Positions 45,625 to 55,927 of a stretch of 64,000 nucleotides of DNA are shown piece after piece. Positions within the stretch are counted from its first letter, which is position 1. Each line of letters starts with the position of its first letter. A program made the translations under genes and the position numbers. Origin of the DNA: Saccharicrinis sp963667815 (GTDB lineage Bacteria; Bacteroidota; Bacteroidia; Bacteroidales; Marinilabiliaceae); NCBI GenBank assembly GCA_963667815.1, contig OY764021.1; one strand, written 5' to 3'. A model generated the notes under the pieces. It had not been told where the DNA came from. It ran no database searches and worked only from the letters and a program-made list of their open reading frames with translations.

Positions 45625-48429
45625 TTATTCCTTTTCAGGAACCATAATCACCTCTACTGAGTCATAACCTTTAAATAATTTTTTAGCGAATTTTTGAACG
45701 CTTTTAGGGCTTAATTCATTCACTATTTTATTAAATCCTTCGGTATCTGTGATAGGCTCATCATTAACCAATGATCCTTGAATAACACTTAACCAAAAAC
45801 CATTTTTATTTTCAGACTCTTCTCTGCTCTTTAAATAGTTTTGTTTGATTTCTTTAAGGTCATCAACATTAACACCATTCTTCACCAAGTTATCAATCTC
45901 ATTTTTCATGATCTCAATAAGTTTATCTTTCTTCTCAGGATCACAATCGAAGCTCATGGTAATACTTGCATGCTCGTATGCTCGTTTTGAAATTGAAGGA
46001 CGAACTCCTACTCCGTAACTACCACCTTCTTCTTCTCTAATGGTCTCTAAGTATCTTTTGCTTAATAATTCAGAAATAACCCTTACATAAGTTCTGGTTT
46101 CAAGACTGTAATCCACATCATTAACCAATGAATAATAAACAGTAGCCTTAGGAAATTCCATTTCTCTTTCAAGTACACGTTTTGTATATCCTTTAGCTGG
46201 TTTTATATTGTGGTTTACCCAGTTTTCAGTACGATCTGTTGATTTTAAACTACCAATATATTTAGTGATTAAAGGAAGGTCTTTATCTAAATCAATATTT
46301 CCAACAAAGATGAAAGTAAAGTCATCTGCATCTTGAAAACGATCCTGGTAAATCGCTTTAGCTTTTTCAAAGTCTACGCGATCCACAAAATCTTTATTGA
46401 ATAAGATGTTACGTGGGTTGTAGTTGCTTTCTAACACACCAATTGTATCCTGAAAAGCTCTGTTGTTATCAGCAGCAATAAACGACAACTGATTAGTCAT
46501 AGAAGCTTTGATAGTTTGGAAAGTTTCTTGCTCGAAACGAGGATGTGTAAACTTCATATACAATAACTGTAACATCGTTTCAAAATCCTGAGGAGAAGCT
46601 GAACCACTAAAACCTTCGGTAAATGTACTTAGAGATGGTGATACACTTGCCAATTTACCTGTCAGTTTTTTCTTTAATTGAACTGCATTAAAATCACCCA
46701 CACCAGACATGCCTGCAATAGTTGTTGCAAGACTACCTGATTCAAGTTGATCCTGACTCAATAAAGACATCCCTCCGAAACTATATGCACTAAAAAGAAT
46801 TTCATCTTTACTTAATTCAGTAGGATAAACCACCACTTTGGCACCATTTTCAAGTGTATATAATTTGGCATCTGTAGCTGAAATTGTAGACTCTTTAACA
46901 ATCTTTTTATCTGTTAATTCATCTGTAACTAAAGGATTATCATTAGCCTCATCTTCATAAGCTGAAAGATCTGATTCTGTAACAGTTTTAATTTCTGCTA
47001 ACAATTCCTCTTTTGTTGGATATACTACATCCTCTTTATCAGGTCCAGTAATTGTAATTACACTATTGTTGATATTTGTAAAATTATCTAATAATGCAGT
47101 AACCTCTTCTAAAGTAATTGCTGGAATAGTTTTTTTTGCAAAATTCATTTCCCACTCAAGAGATGGAAACGGAGTAGCTTCTAAAAAGTGATCACCTAGT
47201 TGTTGTGCCCAAGTTTCATTATCTACTTTTTCATATTCTTTTTCGTACGATTCATATCTACGAAGTAATGAAGTTTTTACACGTTCTAACTCTGATTCAT
47301 TAAAACCAAATCTCTTAGCCCTTTCAAATTCTGTTACAACTAAATTAAAAGCCTCTTTTTCTTTTTCCTCTTTAGGACTAACATACATATAAGAACCATC
47401 TTTTGTACGAGTCATTGAAAAGAATCCAATACCCATACCTAAGGCTGGACAATCAGGCTTACGAGTTAATTCCCCTAACCTGTTATTTAGCATAGAACTT
47501 AGCATGGTTTCTGCTAAATCATTACGCTGGTATGCTTCATCTTTAACTGTTACAGGATCGTGTCTGAAAATCCAGTTAATAGAAACACCTTGAGCCTCTT
47601 TATCTTTAGCAACTACATAGCCTAATTCTTTTGTATCTTCTATCTGATAGAAAACACGCTCTGCAGCATTTTCTTTAGCAGGAATAGACGAAAACATTTC
47701 TTTTACGGTTTGCTCCACTTTTTCGGCATCCACATCTCCTACTACAACTACAGCTTGTAAATCAGGACGATACCACTTATGATAATAATCTCTTAATTCC
47801 TGGTATTCAAAGTTGTTAATCACATCCAATGATCCAATTACATCTCTTTCTGCGTACTTAGAGAAGTTTAACATATATGGACGAGTTTGTGACATCAAAC
47901 GAAAACGAGAGTTTCTTCTGGTTCTCCATTCCTCACGAATAACGCCTCTTTCTGCATCAATTTCTTCAGGCTCCAAAAGTAAACTTCCCGACCAATCATG
48001 TAAAACCAACAAAGCAGAATCTAAAAGATTTTCGTTTGTTGAAGGAATATTACTTAGGTTATATACCGTTTGATCTTGTGCAGTATAGGCATTAATATCA
48101 CGACCAAACTGAATTCCGTTTGCTTCTAAATAATTTAGCATGCTTTTGCCTGGATAGTGCTCTAGTCCATTAAAAGCCATATGCTCTAAAAAGTGAGCTA
48201 AACCGTCTTGAGAATCCTCTTCAAGAATAGCACCTACATTTTGTACAAAGTATAAACTAGCTCTTTCTTTTGGTTCTTCATTATGCATAATGTAGTAAGT
48301 TAATCCGTTTGATAACTTACCGTATCTAACCCTCGAATCTAGAGGGATTGTTGTTGTATTTTGTGCAGAAACAAATACTCCTTGTAAAAGAAGAATTCCT
48401 GACAAAACTAATTTCATCGTTTTTTTCAT
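45625..48429 (-). CDS. M16 family zinc metallopeptidase (insulinase/pitrilysin-like), exported
   Basis: 934 residues: signal peptide about 1-22, then two M16 units. The first has the inverted zinc motif HFLEHMAFNG (HxxEH) at about 80-89 and the downstream Glu region typical of M16; the C-terminal unit (from about 520) lacks the motif, as is usual for the substrate-clamping half. Expected to degrade peptides in the periplasm. It is followed by a strong terminator and preceded by the dsbD-like gene on the same strand with its own terminator. Confidence 0.93.
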   Translation of the reverse strand: MKKTMKLVLSGILLLQGVFVSAQNTTTIPLDSRVRYGKLSNGLTYYIMHNEEPKERASLYFVQNVGAILEEDSQDGLAHFLEHMAFNGLEHYPGKSMLNYLEANGIQFGRDINAYTAQDQTVYNLSNIPSTNENLLDSALLVLHDWSGSLLLEPEEIDAERGVIREEWRTRRNSRFRLMSQTRPYMLNFSKYAERDVIGSLDVINNFEYQELRDYYHKWYRPDLQAVVVVGDVDAEKVEQTVKEMFSSIPAKENAAERVFYQIEDTKELGYVVAKDKEAQGVSINWIFRHDPVTVKDEAYQRNDLAETMLSSMLNNRLGELTRKPDCPALGMGIGFFSMTRTKDGSYMYVSPKEEKEKEAFNLVVTEFERAKRFGFNESELERVKTSLLRRYESYEKEYEKVDNETWAQQLGDHFLEATPFPSLEWEMNFAKKTIPAITLEEVTALLDNFTNINNSVITITGPDKEDVVYPTKEELLAEIKTVTESDLSAYEDEANDNPLVTDELTDKKIVKESTISATDAKLYTLENGAKVVVYPTELSKDEILFSAYSFGGMSLLSQDQLESGSLATTIAGMSGVGDFNAVQLKKKLTGKLASVSPSLSTFTEGFSGSASPQDFETMLQLLYMKFTHPRFEQETFQTIKASMTNQLSFIAADNNRAFQDTIGVLESNYNPRNILFNKDFVDRVDFEKAKAIYQDRFQDADDFTFIFVGNIDLDKDLPLITKYIGSLKSTDRTENWVNHNIKPAKGYTKRVLEREMEFPKATVYYSLVNDVDYSLETRTYVRVISELLSKRYLETIREEEGGSYGVGVRPSISKRAYEHASITMSFDCDPEKKDKLIEIMKNEIDNLVKNGVNVDDLKEIKQNYLKSREESENKNGFWLSVIQGSLVNDEPITDTEGFNKIVNELSPKSVQKFAKKLFKGYDSVEVIMVPEKE

Positions 48430-48609
48430 CTCTTTTTTAAAATTTACTTTTAATGGCCATCTGTTATTTCACAAATAAATTCAATTACACTTCAATTGCT
48501 GATTGGGTAATTAAGTATACTTGCAAACTACATCTGTGCACGTTTAACCTTATTATTTTGGTTATAAACTAAAGACCTTAATATATTTGATTACTTCATA
48601 GAAACTAAA

Positions 48610-48637
48610 AGGGCAGAATAATGTTTTATCCTGCCCT
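48610..48637 (-). terminator. Terminator for the dsbD-like gene
   Basis: agggcagaataa (48610-48621) and ttatcctgccct (48626-48637) form a 12-bp stem with one wobble and a 4-base loop. The minus-strand side is followed by TTTTAG. Confidence 0.85.
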
Positions 48638-48645
48638 GATAATAT

Positions 48646-50757
48646 CTATTTATTATGGAAGTTCTTTTTACCTTCTTCAAGAAATTCTACAAATGCATTT
48701 ACATCCAAATCATATGCACGTGGTGTAACTAAATCATTACCTTCAGTGTCTAATAAACAATAATATGGTTGAGCATTTACCTCATAACGCGTAATTTGAA
48801 AGTCTGCGTTCTTCTTACCTAAAGTCTTTTTTGTTTTTCCATCGCGTTCTGACACGATCCATTCATCTTTTGGTAATTCTGTCTTGTCATCTACATATAA
48901 TGCAATGATTACATAATCTTCTTTTAGTCGCTTTAACACTGCGGGATCAGACCATACATTAGCTTCCATTTGTCTGCAGTTTACACATCCATGACCTGTA
49001 AAATCGATAAAAACCGGTTTATTTAATTTTTTTGCTGCAGCCAATCCTTCTGCGTAATCAAAATACCCGTTTAATCCGTGGGGTAAATGAAGAAAATCAG
49101 AATACTTGGCTGTGTGTGCTTCAACAGCAGCTGAGCCTGAAACAACAGCATTTTCGCGAACTATTTTATTGATATCGAAATCTTGAGTTGCCTGTGGTGG
49201 AATATAACCTGAAAGCGCCTTTAATGGAGCTCCGAATAATCCTGGAATCATATACACCACAAATGCAAAAGTAATTATCGATAAGCCCAAGCGAGGCACA
49301 CTAATATGATCCACATCACTATCATGCGAGAATTTCATTTTGCCCAATAAGTAAAAACCTAACATAGCAAAAGTTACAATCCAGATAGCCAGGTATACCT
49401 CACGATCAAGAATTCCCCAATGATAAGTTTGATCGGCAATACTTAAGAATTTTAATCCAAGCGCTACCTCAATAAACCCAAGTACTACTTTTACTGAGTT
49501 CAACCATCCACCTGATTTTGGTAGGTTATTTAACCATGATGGGAATATTGCAAACAAAGTAAAAGGCAGTGCAAAAGCAATTGAAAAGCCTAACATACCA
49601 ACAATTGGCATTAAAACTTCACCACCTGCTGAAGCCACCAAAATAGCCCCTACAATTGGACCTGTACAAGAAAATGAAACCAACACTAAGGTAAATGCCA
49701 TAAAGAATGAACCTAAAATGCCACCTTTATCTTCGTTAGAAACACTTTTATTAACCAACCAGTTTGGCATTGTAATTTCAAACATTCCAAAAAATGATGC
49801 AGCAAAAACCATAAATATCAAGAAGAAAAAGATATTAGGAATCCAGTGCGTACTTAAGAAATTGGCAAAGTTGGCTCCCAAAGTCACCGCAACAACGGTA
49901 CCGATAACGGTATAAATAGCAATAATTGAGAACCCGTAAAAGAAAGCTTTAAATCTGGCTTTTGCTTTGTTTTCATCGCTATGCATAAAGAAACTTACCG
50001 TCATAGGAATCATTGGAAAAACGCATGGTGTAAAGATCGCAGCCAATCCACTTAAAAAGCTAACGATAAATAACATCCATAAAGAATCTGATTCTTGCGC
50101 TTGATTTCCTTTTGTTACTGTTTTCTTAGCTGAGGTAATAGTAGCTTCTTCTTTTGTTTCATCAGCACTAACTGATTTATCTTCAACAACAGGAGTAGTT
50201 TCTACTTTTGCTACTGAAACTACTTTTTCTTCTTTAACCTCTTCTTTTTCAACTACAGCCTTTTCTTCCTGAACAGGTTTTGCAGTACCTTTTATGCTTA
50301 AGTTAAATTCATCATCGTCTAATACACACATTCCTGTTTTGTCAGAACATGACTGGAATTCAAAAGTACCTGCAATATTTAATGGCAAAGATTTAACTTC
50401 AATTGTTTGACGTAATTCAGCTGTATTTTCAAAATAGCTTACTTCGCCTTGCCATATCTCATCATATTCTTTATGTGCATTAATAGGCTTTACCTCTCCT
50501 ATCCTAGCATAAGAATCATTTTCTTCAAACTGAAATGTAATTAAGATTGGTCCTAAATCAGGATCAAAGTCATTTGAATATAAATGCCAAGTTGGATCTA
50601 TAGAAGCTCTGAATACCACATCTATTTTATCGCCAACAGAAGCTTTTGTTTCTGATAAACTCACTTTCCACTTTGCCGGCTGCTGAATCTGCCCCCAAAC
50701 ACTTCCCTGCAAAATAATCATCAGGGATAAAGCAATAAATGCTATTTTCCTTTTCAT
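48646..50757 (-). CDS. DsbD-like thiol:disulfide interchange protein
   Basis: Membrane reductant conduit of 703 residues. Signal peptide about 1-22; periplasmic N-terminal DsbD-alpha-like domain (WHLYSNDFDPDLGP, CSDKTGMC pair); Glu/Val-rich linker about 165-225; eight-helix membrane core with PCVFPMIPMTVSFF and SFSCTGPIVGAIL (the two core cysteines); C-terminal thioredoxin domain with GHGCVNCRQME (CxxC). It passes electrons from cytoplasmic thioredoxin to the periplasm, probably including the TlpA-type proteins encoded nearby. Confidence 0.93.
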   Translation of the reverse strand: MKRKIAFIALSLMIILQGSVWGQIQQPAKWKVSLSETKASVGDKIDVVFRASIDPTWHLYSNDFDPDLGPILITFQFEENDSYARIGEVKPINAHKEYDEIWQGEVSYFENTAELRQTIEVKSLPLNIAGTFEFQSCSDKTGMCVLDDDEFNLSIKGTAKPVQEEKAVVEKEEVKEEKVVSVAKVETTPVVEDKSVSADETKEEATITSAKKTVTKGNQAQESDSLWMLFIVSFLSGLAAIFTPCVFPMIPMTVSFFMHSDENKAKARFKAFFYGFSIIAIYTVIGTVVAVTLGANFANFLSTHWIPNIFFFLIFMVFAASFFGMFEITMPNWLVNKSVSNEDKGGILGSFFMAFTLVLVSFSCTGPIVGAILVASAGGEVLMPIVGMLGFSIAFALPFTLFAIFPSWLNNLPKSGGWLNSVKVVLGFIEVALGLKFLSIADQTYHWGILDREVYLAIWIVTFAMLGFYLLGKMKFSHDSDVDHISVPRLGLSIITFAFVVYMIPGLFGAPLKALSGYIPPQATQDFDINKIVRENAVVSGSAAVEAHTAKYSDFLHLPHGLNGYFDYAEGLAAAKKLNKPVFIDFTGHGCVNCRQMEANVWSDPAVLKRLKEDYVIIALYVDDKTELPKDEWIVSERDGKTKKTLGKKNADFQITRYEVNAQPYYCLLDTEGNDLVTPRAYDLDVNAFVEFLEEGKKNFHNK

Positions 50758-51161
50758 TGTAAATTGGTTTATGCTATATGTTTTCTATTATTTCTTTATC
50801 AAATCGTGTGCTTTATGATTAAGGTTTTATTTCCCTTTTATTTATAACAATAATTTTTGCTTAATGGGTGACTTGAAGTTATAAATATTTTGTTAATGTT
50901 TGTTAACAAAAAGAGCAATCCCTCTAAATATCAATGAGATCATGACTAATATCATAAAAACAGCATATTTTCAGGTAAATCTTAAAATAATGGTACTAAT
51001 TAATAAAAGACATTTGAAAATCTTAGTTAAATATTTGTTAATGCAGAAAAAAATAAAGCACTACCCCTATTTGAACAAGGGCAAAATATGGAGCATAAAA
51101 AAACCGCTAAAACATCTAACGACGATCAAGCGGCTTGAATATTATTAATGGAAAAGTTTAT
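50758..51161. other. 404-bp intergenic region upstream of dsbD-like gene
   Basis: AT-rich. An open frame of 82 codons at 50900-51148 has a lysine/isoleucine-biased, non-protein-like composition and overlaps a terminator, so it is not accepted as a gene. Only the terminator at 51101-51136 is recognised. Confidence 0.45.
51097..51136 (-). terminator. Probable terminator for the lipoprotein gene at 51162
   Basis: aaaccgct (51101-51108) and agcggctt (51129-51136) form an 8-bp stem with one G-T pair and a 20-base loop; on the minus strand a run of T follows. Confidence 0.65.
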
Positions 51162-51731
51162 TTAGATCAACTCTACTGTTTGAACAAATACAACAGATCC
51201 TTTTACGAAAATTTCAATTTCCAATTTCACAGTACTGTTTTCCGGAGAGGTATTTCCTGATACTTTTAAATCAATATCATCTGTTAAATTGCCATCTACA
51301 ACAATATTATTTAATCGGGCTTTTAATAAAGCTATACCATTTTTATCTAAATATTCAGGAAAGTAATAGGTTGTTTCAACAGTAGGTATTTCAACCACAT
51401 AATTTTTCAATAATGGTTTATAATCCTGATCACCTGATTTAATAGTTACATTAACAGTTGCTGATTCAGCTGTATTTCCTGCTAGAGGTTTTACAACCAT
51501 CCAAATACCTTCAACTGCAACACTTTCAATCTCTCCATCTTCTTCCAATTCTAAATCATTAACTGCATCATTAATCTGACTGGCATAAATGGTGGCATAT
51601 TCTTCAAACTCACCTGTTGTATTTACATTTACTATAGAGCTTTCTTCAAACGAAGGATATAACTTTATATCTTTCTCTTCGCAGGCAGTAAACAATACTG
51701 CTAACAATAAAATGATACTATATTTTCTCAT
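51162..51731 (-). CDS. Lipoprotein of unknown function (related to the one at 55402)
   Basis: 189 residues with a lipoprotein signal (LLLAVLFTAC, Cys17). Beta-rich. Several segments correspond in order to the lipoprotein at 55402-55923: VAVEGIWMVVKP against VALNGMWIVIEN, VVEIPTVETTYYFPEYLD against VYIPSGSKTLFMPEVVD, and STVKLEIEIFVKGSVVF against CTVQLDIQIKDSVV. Together with the downstream DUF6588-like gene (18 bp away) it forms a two-gene unit beside a LytTR/LytS system. Family name not known to me. Confidence 0.72.
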   Translation of the reverse strand: MRKYSIILLLAVLFTACEEKDIKLYPSFEESSIVNVNTTGEFEEYATIYASQINDAVNDLELEEDGEIESVAVEGIWMVVKPLAGNTAESATVNVTIKSGDQDYKPLLKNYVVEIPTVETTYYFPEYLDKNGIALLKARLNNIVVDGNLTDDIDLKVSGNTSPENSTVKLEIEIFVKGSVVFVQTVELI

Positions 51732-51748
51732 AATTTATCTTTATTATT

Positions 51749-52648
51749 TTATTTCTGATTAATTCCAATACCTAAACCTACAGCAAAAGTATTTTGTTTT
51801 GCTAAATTATAATCTCCGTGTAGTTTCACAGGTCCAAGGTTAAAGCAAAGACCGATAGTAGCTCTTACAGTTCCTTCTGATTCAAGATCAAATGTAATTT
51901 TATCACCATTATTGTCTCCGGAACCTTCGTAGGTATATTCCACATCCACATTACCACTTTCAAATCCTAAACCACCATAAAAAGTAATTACCGGAATATT
52001 GTAACTAGCCTGAACATTGAAAACACTGGTTTTAGCATCAATATACTCACCTACCTTAAACGATTGATGATAGTACCCAACAGCGACGCTCAAAGGAAGA
52101 ACTTTAAGGTATTGATCTACACTGTGTCTGATACCCCATCCAAACAATTCCACATCACCTAAGTCATCCACGGGAATAGAAATATAACGGGCACTTAAGT
52201 CTGTTCCGAAAAGTGAACCTAAAGTTATTTGCGGCATAGCAAGCGGTAAATAATCCATTTCTAAACCACCTGGAAGATATTGTCCTAATCCTGTTTGACT
52301 ATTTTCTACATAAGGACCTTCGCTTGCACCAAATATGGTTGGTGCTCCTTCTACCGTAATAGGAGTACTACTAAAAGATGGATCGTTGATAGTAGCCGTA
52401 AAAGTTTTTGCTTTACCAGGTATAACTGCCACTTGCGACACCAAACCTATGTATAACTGAAAACCTTTCTTTTTGATCTTTGCGTTGTGAAATAATCCAC
52501 TATTTAAATCTGCTGTAAATGCGTTTGCAAATGGCTGTAAATACAGCTGTCCATTTTCAGAAGTATATTTTGATAAATAATCTTCTAAATCTTGCCCTTT
52601 CATAATCAATGGACATAGCAAAAGCATAAAAAAAATAAATTTTCTCAT
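51749..52648 (-). CDS. Outer-membrane-type protein, DUF6588-like
   Basis: 299 residues with a signal peptide (about 1-18). The early sequence KYTSENGQLYLQPFANAFTA and the mid region GGLEMDYLPLAMPQITLGSLFGTDL match the pattern of DUF6588 proteins of Bacteroidota. The C-terminal half has barrel-like strands (SVAVGYYHQSFKVG, NIPVITFYGGLGFESGN, GTVRATIGLCFNLGPVKLHG). Function unknown; location probably outer membrane. Co-transcribed with the lipoprotein at 51162. Confidence 0.72.
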   Translation of the reverse strand: MRKFIFFMLLLCPLIMKGQDLEDYLSKYTSENGQLYLQPFANAFTADLNSGLFHNAKIKKKGFQLYIGLVSQVAVIPGKAKTFTATINDPSFSSTPITVEGAPTIFGASEGPYVENSQTGLGQYLPGGLEMDYLPLAMPQITLGSLFGTDLSARYISIPVDDLGDVELFGWGIRHSVDQYLKVLPLSVAVGYYHQSFKVGEYIDAKTSVFNVQASYNIPVITFYGGLGFESGNVDVEYTYEGSGDNNGDKITFDLESEGTVRATIGLCFNLGPVKLHGDYNLAKQNTFAVGLGIGINQK

Positions 52649-52825
52649 TTAAAATTGATTGTTTTTAGTTAAAATAAAGTTACAAGTTATAACAGTTTTA
52701 AAAGAAACTCAATACAAACTTGATTATTGCTACTATTTTCTGGTCTAATACCAGATATTTTATGATATAAAGGTATTTTTATATTGAAATAGGACACAAA
52801 CAATATTTGCCAGAATGTTGCTTAT

Positions 52826-53545
52826 TCAATCAAATTGCTCCAGTTTACTTAAAACATCAGCCTTGTAACTCCTACTTACAGGTATAGTCTTATTGTCAAT
52901 TTCAACATATTCGTTGGTAAATGAAGTTATCTTATTTAACGAAACAATAAATGATCGATGTGTTCTGATAAAGGCATTAGCTGGAAGTTTTGATTCAATG
53001 TTTGAGATGGTTTCCCGGGTTATAATAGACTGTTGTTGAAGATGTATTTTAATATAATCGCTAATGCTTTCGATATAAAGGATATCTGCAAAGTTAATTC
53101 TTACCATTTTTCGATCTGATCTTACAAAGATAAAATCGGTTTTCTCCTGTTCAAATTCTATTGGCTCCTGATGTTTAATAGCTACATTTTCTTCAAAATA
53201 CTTGTTTAAAGCCTGAAGTAAACGATCGAAAGGAATTGGTTTTAATAAGTAATCCACAGCTTTTAAATCAAATCCTTCCACTGCATACTCACGATAGGCG
53301 GTGGTAAATATCACTTTTACATCACTATTTATGGTTTTTGCAAAATCAAGACCTGAAATTTCGGGCATGTTAATATCAAGAAATATAAGGTCAATTTTAT
53401 GGGAGCTCAATTGCTTAAAGGCTTCCAGTGCATTTTTGCAATAATCAACAACCTTAATGCCTTCAATCTTAGCAAGGTGATCTTTTAATATATCCCGGGC
53501 TTCCGGTTCATCGTCAATAACCAAACAAGAAATTTCTTTACTCAT
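52826..53545 (-). CDS. LytTR-family response regulator
   Basis: 239 residues. REC domain about 5-120 with the acidic pocket (CLVIDDEPEARDIL), phosphoacceptor Asp in LIFLDINMPEISG and the conserved Thr/Lys (IFTTAYREYAV, YLLKPI). LytTR DNA-binding domain about 140-239 (RVNFADILYIESISDYIKIH as abbreviated, IRTHRSFIV, ISFTNEYVEI region). It overlaps the histidine kinase gene by 8 bases, which identifies its cognate partner. Confidence 0.93.
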   Translation of the reverse strand: MSKEISCLVIDDEPEARDILKDHLAKIEGIKVVDYCKNALEAFKQLSSHKIDLIFLDINMPEISGLDFAKTINSDVKVIFTTAYREYAVEGFDLKAVDYLLKPIPFDRLLQALNKYFEENVAIKHQEPIEFEQEKTDFIFVRSDRKMVRINFADILYIESISDYIKIHLQQQSIITRETISNIESKLPANAFIRTHRSFIVSLNKITSFTNEYVEIDNKTIPVSRSYKADVLSKLEQFD

Positions 53546-54608
53546 GCTTATCGTTTTTCAGATTAAAAATAGTGAGCTTAACCTGGTACCAATTATCCTT
53601 AAAATCTACATCAAGATGATAGTTTTTATTGTAGTAAATATCCAGTCTTTTTTTAATATTTTCCAATCCTAATCCATGATTCCCGTTTACCTGATTCAGT
53701 TCTTTTGCTGAGTTACCAATACTAAAACAAAGTTGATCTTGTTGCAGCATTACATCCAACTTAATTTTTAGGAAACCATTAACCAACTGCCCATGTTTAA
53801 ATGCATTTTCTACAAATGGAATAAGTAACATTGGGGGTATTTTATATTGGTTACTTATATCAACATCCGGAAATTCAACGTTTAATGTATCTCGAAAACG
53901 CATTTTCTCCAGCCCGACATATTCTTTAATGTGTAATAATTCTTCTCGTAAACTTACTTCCGGTTTATTGATCTGATACAAAATGTAGTCGAGTAAATTC
54001 GATAGCTTAAGAATAATATCAGGTGTGTATTTGGATTGCTTAATAGCTAAACCATAAATGGTGTTTAATGTATTGAATAAAAAATGAGGATGAATTTGTC
54101 TTTTAAGATAATGCAGTTCCTGTTCTTTTAGTTGAAGCTGAGTGGCCAGTATTTTATTTTGTAGTTCCTTGTTTTTTGAATCTGTTTTAAAGTTTTGATT
54201 CAGAATACTTACAAAGGAAATACTGCCAACAACAAGATAAACCAAAACAAGAATAAATAAAAAGTTTTTACTCATAGGCGGCATTACTGACACATTGAAT
54301 TGAAGTAAAAATATAAGGCAGGCATAAATAGCTAAAACAATAATATAGGAGGATACCACAAAAGTATAGAAGCTATAAAGCGCAAAAATCTTGTACTTAC
54401 GAGTTAACAAATAGCGAGGTATTAAATACCGATCAACAAAATAGGCCATAAACATGGTTATGGGCAACAAACTACTTGAAAACCATAAATTATATGTGGT
54501 ATTATCCGAATTGTAACTAAAGAAATAGAAATAAAAGAACCATACTGCTATCCAAAATAACAGATGTAATAAAATTGTTTTAATATTAGTGTAAACAGAA
54601 GTTACCAT
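53538..54608 (-). CDS. LytS/YehU-type sensor histidine kinase
   Basis: 356 residues. Four hydrophobic segments lie within the first about 150 residues, with no extracellular sensor domain. They are followed by a coiled linker, the His_kinase motif YLKRQIHPHFLFNTLNTIYG (phosphoacceptor His), and an HATPase domain with VENAFKHG and GLGLENIKKRLDIYY. The signal is unknown. Upstream gene of the pair with the LytTR regulator; starts at 54608, divergent from the small membrane protein gene at 54822. Confidence 0.92.
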   Translation of the reverse strand: MVTSVYTNIKTILLHLLFWIAVWFFYFYFFSYNSDNTTYNLWFSSSLLPITMFMAYFVDRYLIPRYLLTRKYKIFALYSFYTFVVSSYIIVLAIYACLIFLLQFNVSVMPPMSKNFLFILVLVYLVVGSISFVSILNQNFKTDSKNKELQNKILATQLQLKEQELHYLKRQIHPHFLFNTLNTIYGLAIKQSKYTPDIILKLSNLLDYILYQINKPEVSLREELLHIKEYVGLEKMRFRDTLNVEFPDVDISNQYKIPPMLLIPFVENAFKHGQLVNGFLKIKLDVMLQQDQLCFSIGNSAKELNQVNGNHGLGLENIKKRLDIYYNKNYHLDVDFKDNWYQVKLTIFNLKNDKHE

Positions 54609-54821
54609 TCATACAATATTAGTGTTTTTCTATTTTATATGATAAATTAATAGACAAATAACCAATTTAATGGGGTATATTACAATTTGCATCTTAAAAC
54701 AACAGCTAAAAGTTATAAATGAGTAAATTACCTATTTAATTATTAAACTCATCGCATAAAAATAAATGATACTAAAACCATCAATAACTTTGGTTTATTA
54801 ATCATTTAAAACAATAATATT

Positions 54822-55208
54822 ATGTCTGCATTACTCGACAAATTTAACGATGGAGGTCCTATCTTTTCTTATCCAATTCTGATATTACTTTTTGTGATCG
54901 TGTTCTTAATTATAAAAGGCTTTATACAAGATGGAAGTAAAGGTAAAACAATTGCTCTGCTCAAATCACTAAGTTGGTTTACACTTGCATGGGGCTTTTT
55001 AGGACGTACTTTTGGTTTAATTGTGGCCTTTGACAATGTAGCTTCAAGTGGCGAGTTAACTCCTTCCCTACTTGCCGAAGGATTAAAAATGGCTATTCTG
55101 GGCCCTCTCTTTGCTATTTTGGTTTTTATTATAGCTCGAATTGGTATATTAATTTTCATTTGGACTGCCTCAAAAGAGGACTTTAATTCAAAAGGAGAGG
55201 TGAAATAA
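54822..55208 (+). CDS. Short MotA/TolQ/ExbB-like membrane protein
   Basis: 128 residues, about three membrane segments (about 15-33, 46-70, 90-116). The segment SWFTLAWGFLGRTFGLIVAF followed by LAEGLKMAILGPLFAIL recalls the core of the MotA/TolQ/ExbB proton-channel family, but at 128 residues it is much shorter than usual (about 200 or more) and has no TolR/ExbD partner beside it. Role unclear; it could be a regulator or a minimal channel subunit. Placed directly opposite the LytS/LytTR genes, which suggests it may be a target. Confidence 0.7.
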   Translation: MSALLDKFNDGGPIFSYPILILLFVIVFLIIKGFIQDGSKGKTIALLKSLSWFTLAWGFLGRTFGLIVAFDNVASSGELTPSLLAEGLKMAILGPLFAILVFIIARIGILIFIWTASKEDFNSKGEVK

Positions 55209-55401
55209 CGGCCTATTTAAAGCGGGTTCGACTTGTTGTAGTCCACAATTAGTCAAACCTAACCCACCCTAAAGTACTATTTTGTCAACTTTTTGACCTG
55301 TTCTGTCCTTTTTCCGCTTATCTACTATTGACTTTTAACCAACGAAGTTCTAATTTTAATAGAAACTTAAAAATAACACACAACCCCCAATACAGATAAA
55401 C

Positions 55402-55923
55402 ATGAGAAAATTTTTAATCATTACTTTAAGTGCCATACTATTTTATGCCTGCACTTTAACCAACCATACCGAAAATGATGAGTCTAATGAAATAAGTACT
55501 TCCATTGAATTAAAATCTGCTGATACTGAAGATACTCCTCCCGGTCTTAAAATTACTTCTGCTCTAAATTTGCTCCATAATATTAAAGTTGAAGAATTTG
55601 ATGTTGTAGCACTTAATGGTATGTGGATTGTTATTGAAAACGAAAAAGATGTACCTCAAAGCATCGATCTTGATATTCAGATTAACAATGAAGATAAGGG
55701 AATACAAATCAATAACGACCGGTTAACAGTGTATATCCCGTCAGGATCAAAAACCTTGTTTATGCCGGAAGTAGTAGATGACAGTTTTACCGATTATAAT
55801 CAATCTACTTTTGTAGTTGAAGGAAATACACCTATTGAAAACGCAGAAAAATGTACTGTTCAACTAGATATCCAAATTAAAGATTCAGTTGTTACACGAC
55901 AAAATATAACACTAAAACGTTAA
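55402..55923 (+). CDS. Lipoprotein of unknown function (related to the one at 51162)
   Basis: 173 residues, lipoprotein signal LSAILFYAC (Cys17). It shares its segment order with the lipoprotein at 51162-51731 (see there), though the pairwise identity is low. Second member of a small family flanking the LytS/LytTR genes. Stop codon 5 bp before the stop of the convergent cobD gene. Confidence 0.7.
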   Translation: MRKFLIITLSAILFYACTLTNHTENDESNEISTSIELKSADTEDTPPGLKITSALNLLHNIKVEEFDVVALNGMWIVIENEKDVPQSIDLDIQINNEDKGIQINNDRLTVYIPSGSKTLFMPEVVDDSFTDYNQSTFVVEGNTPIENAEKCTVQLDIQIKDSVVTRQNITLKR

Positions 55924-55927
55924 TGTA

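Noticed and set aside
50900..51148. 82-codon open frame as a small gene
   Set aside because: Lys/Ile-rich translation typical of AT-rich non-coding DNA; it overlaps a terminator of the opposite strand.
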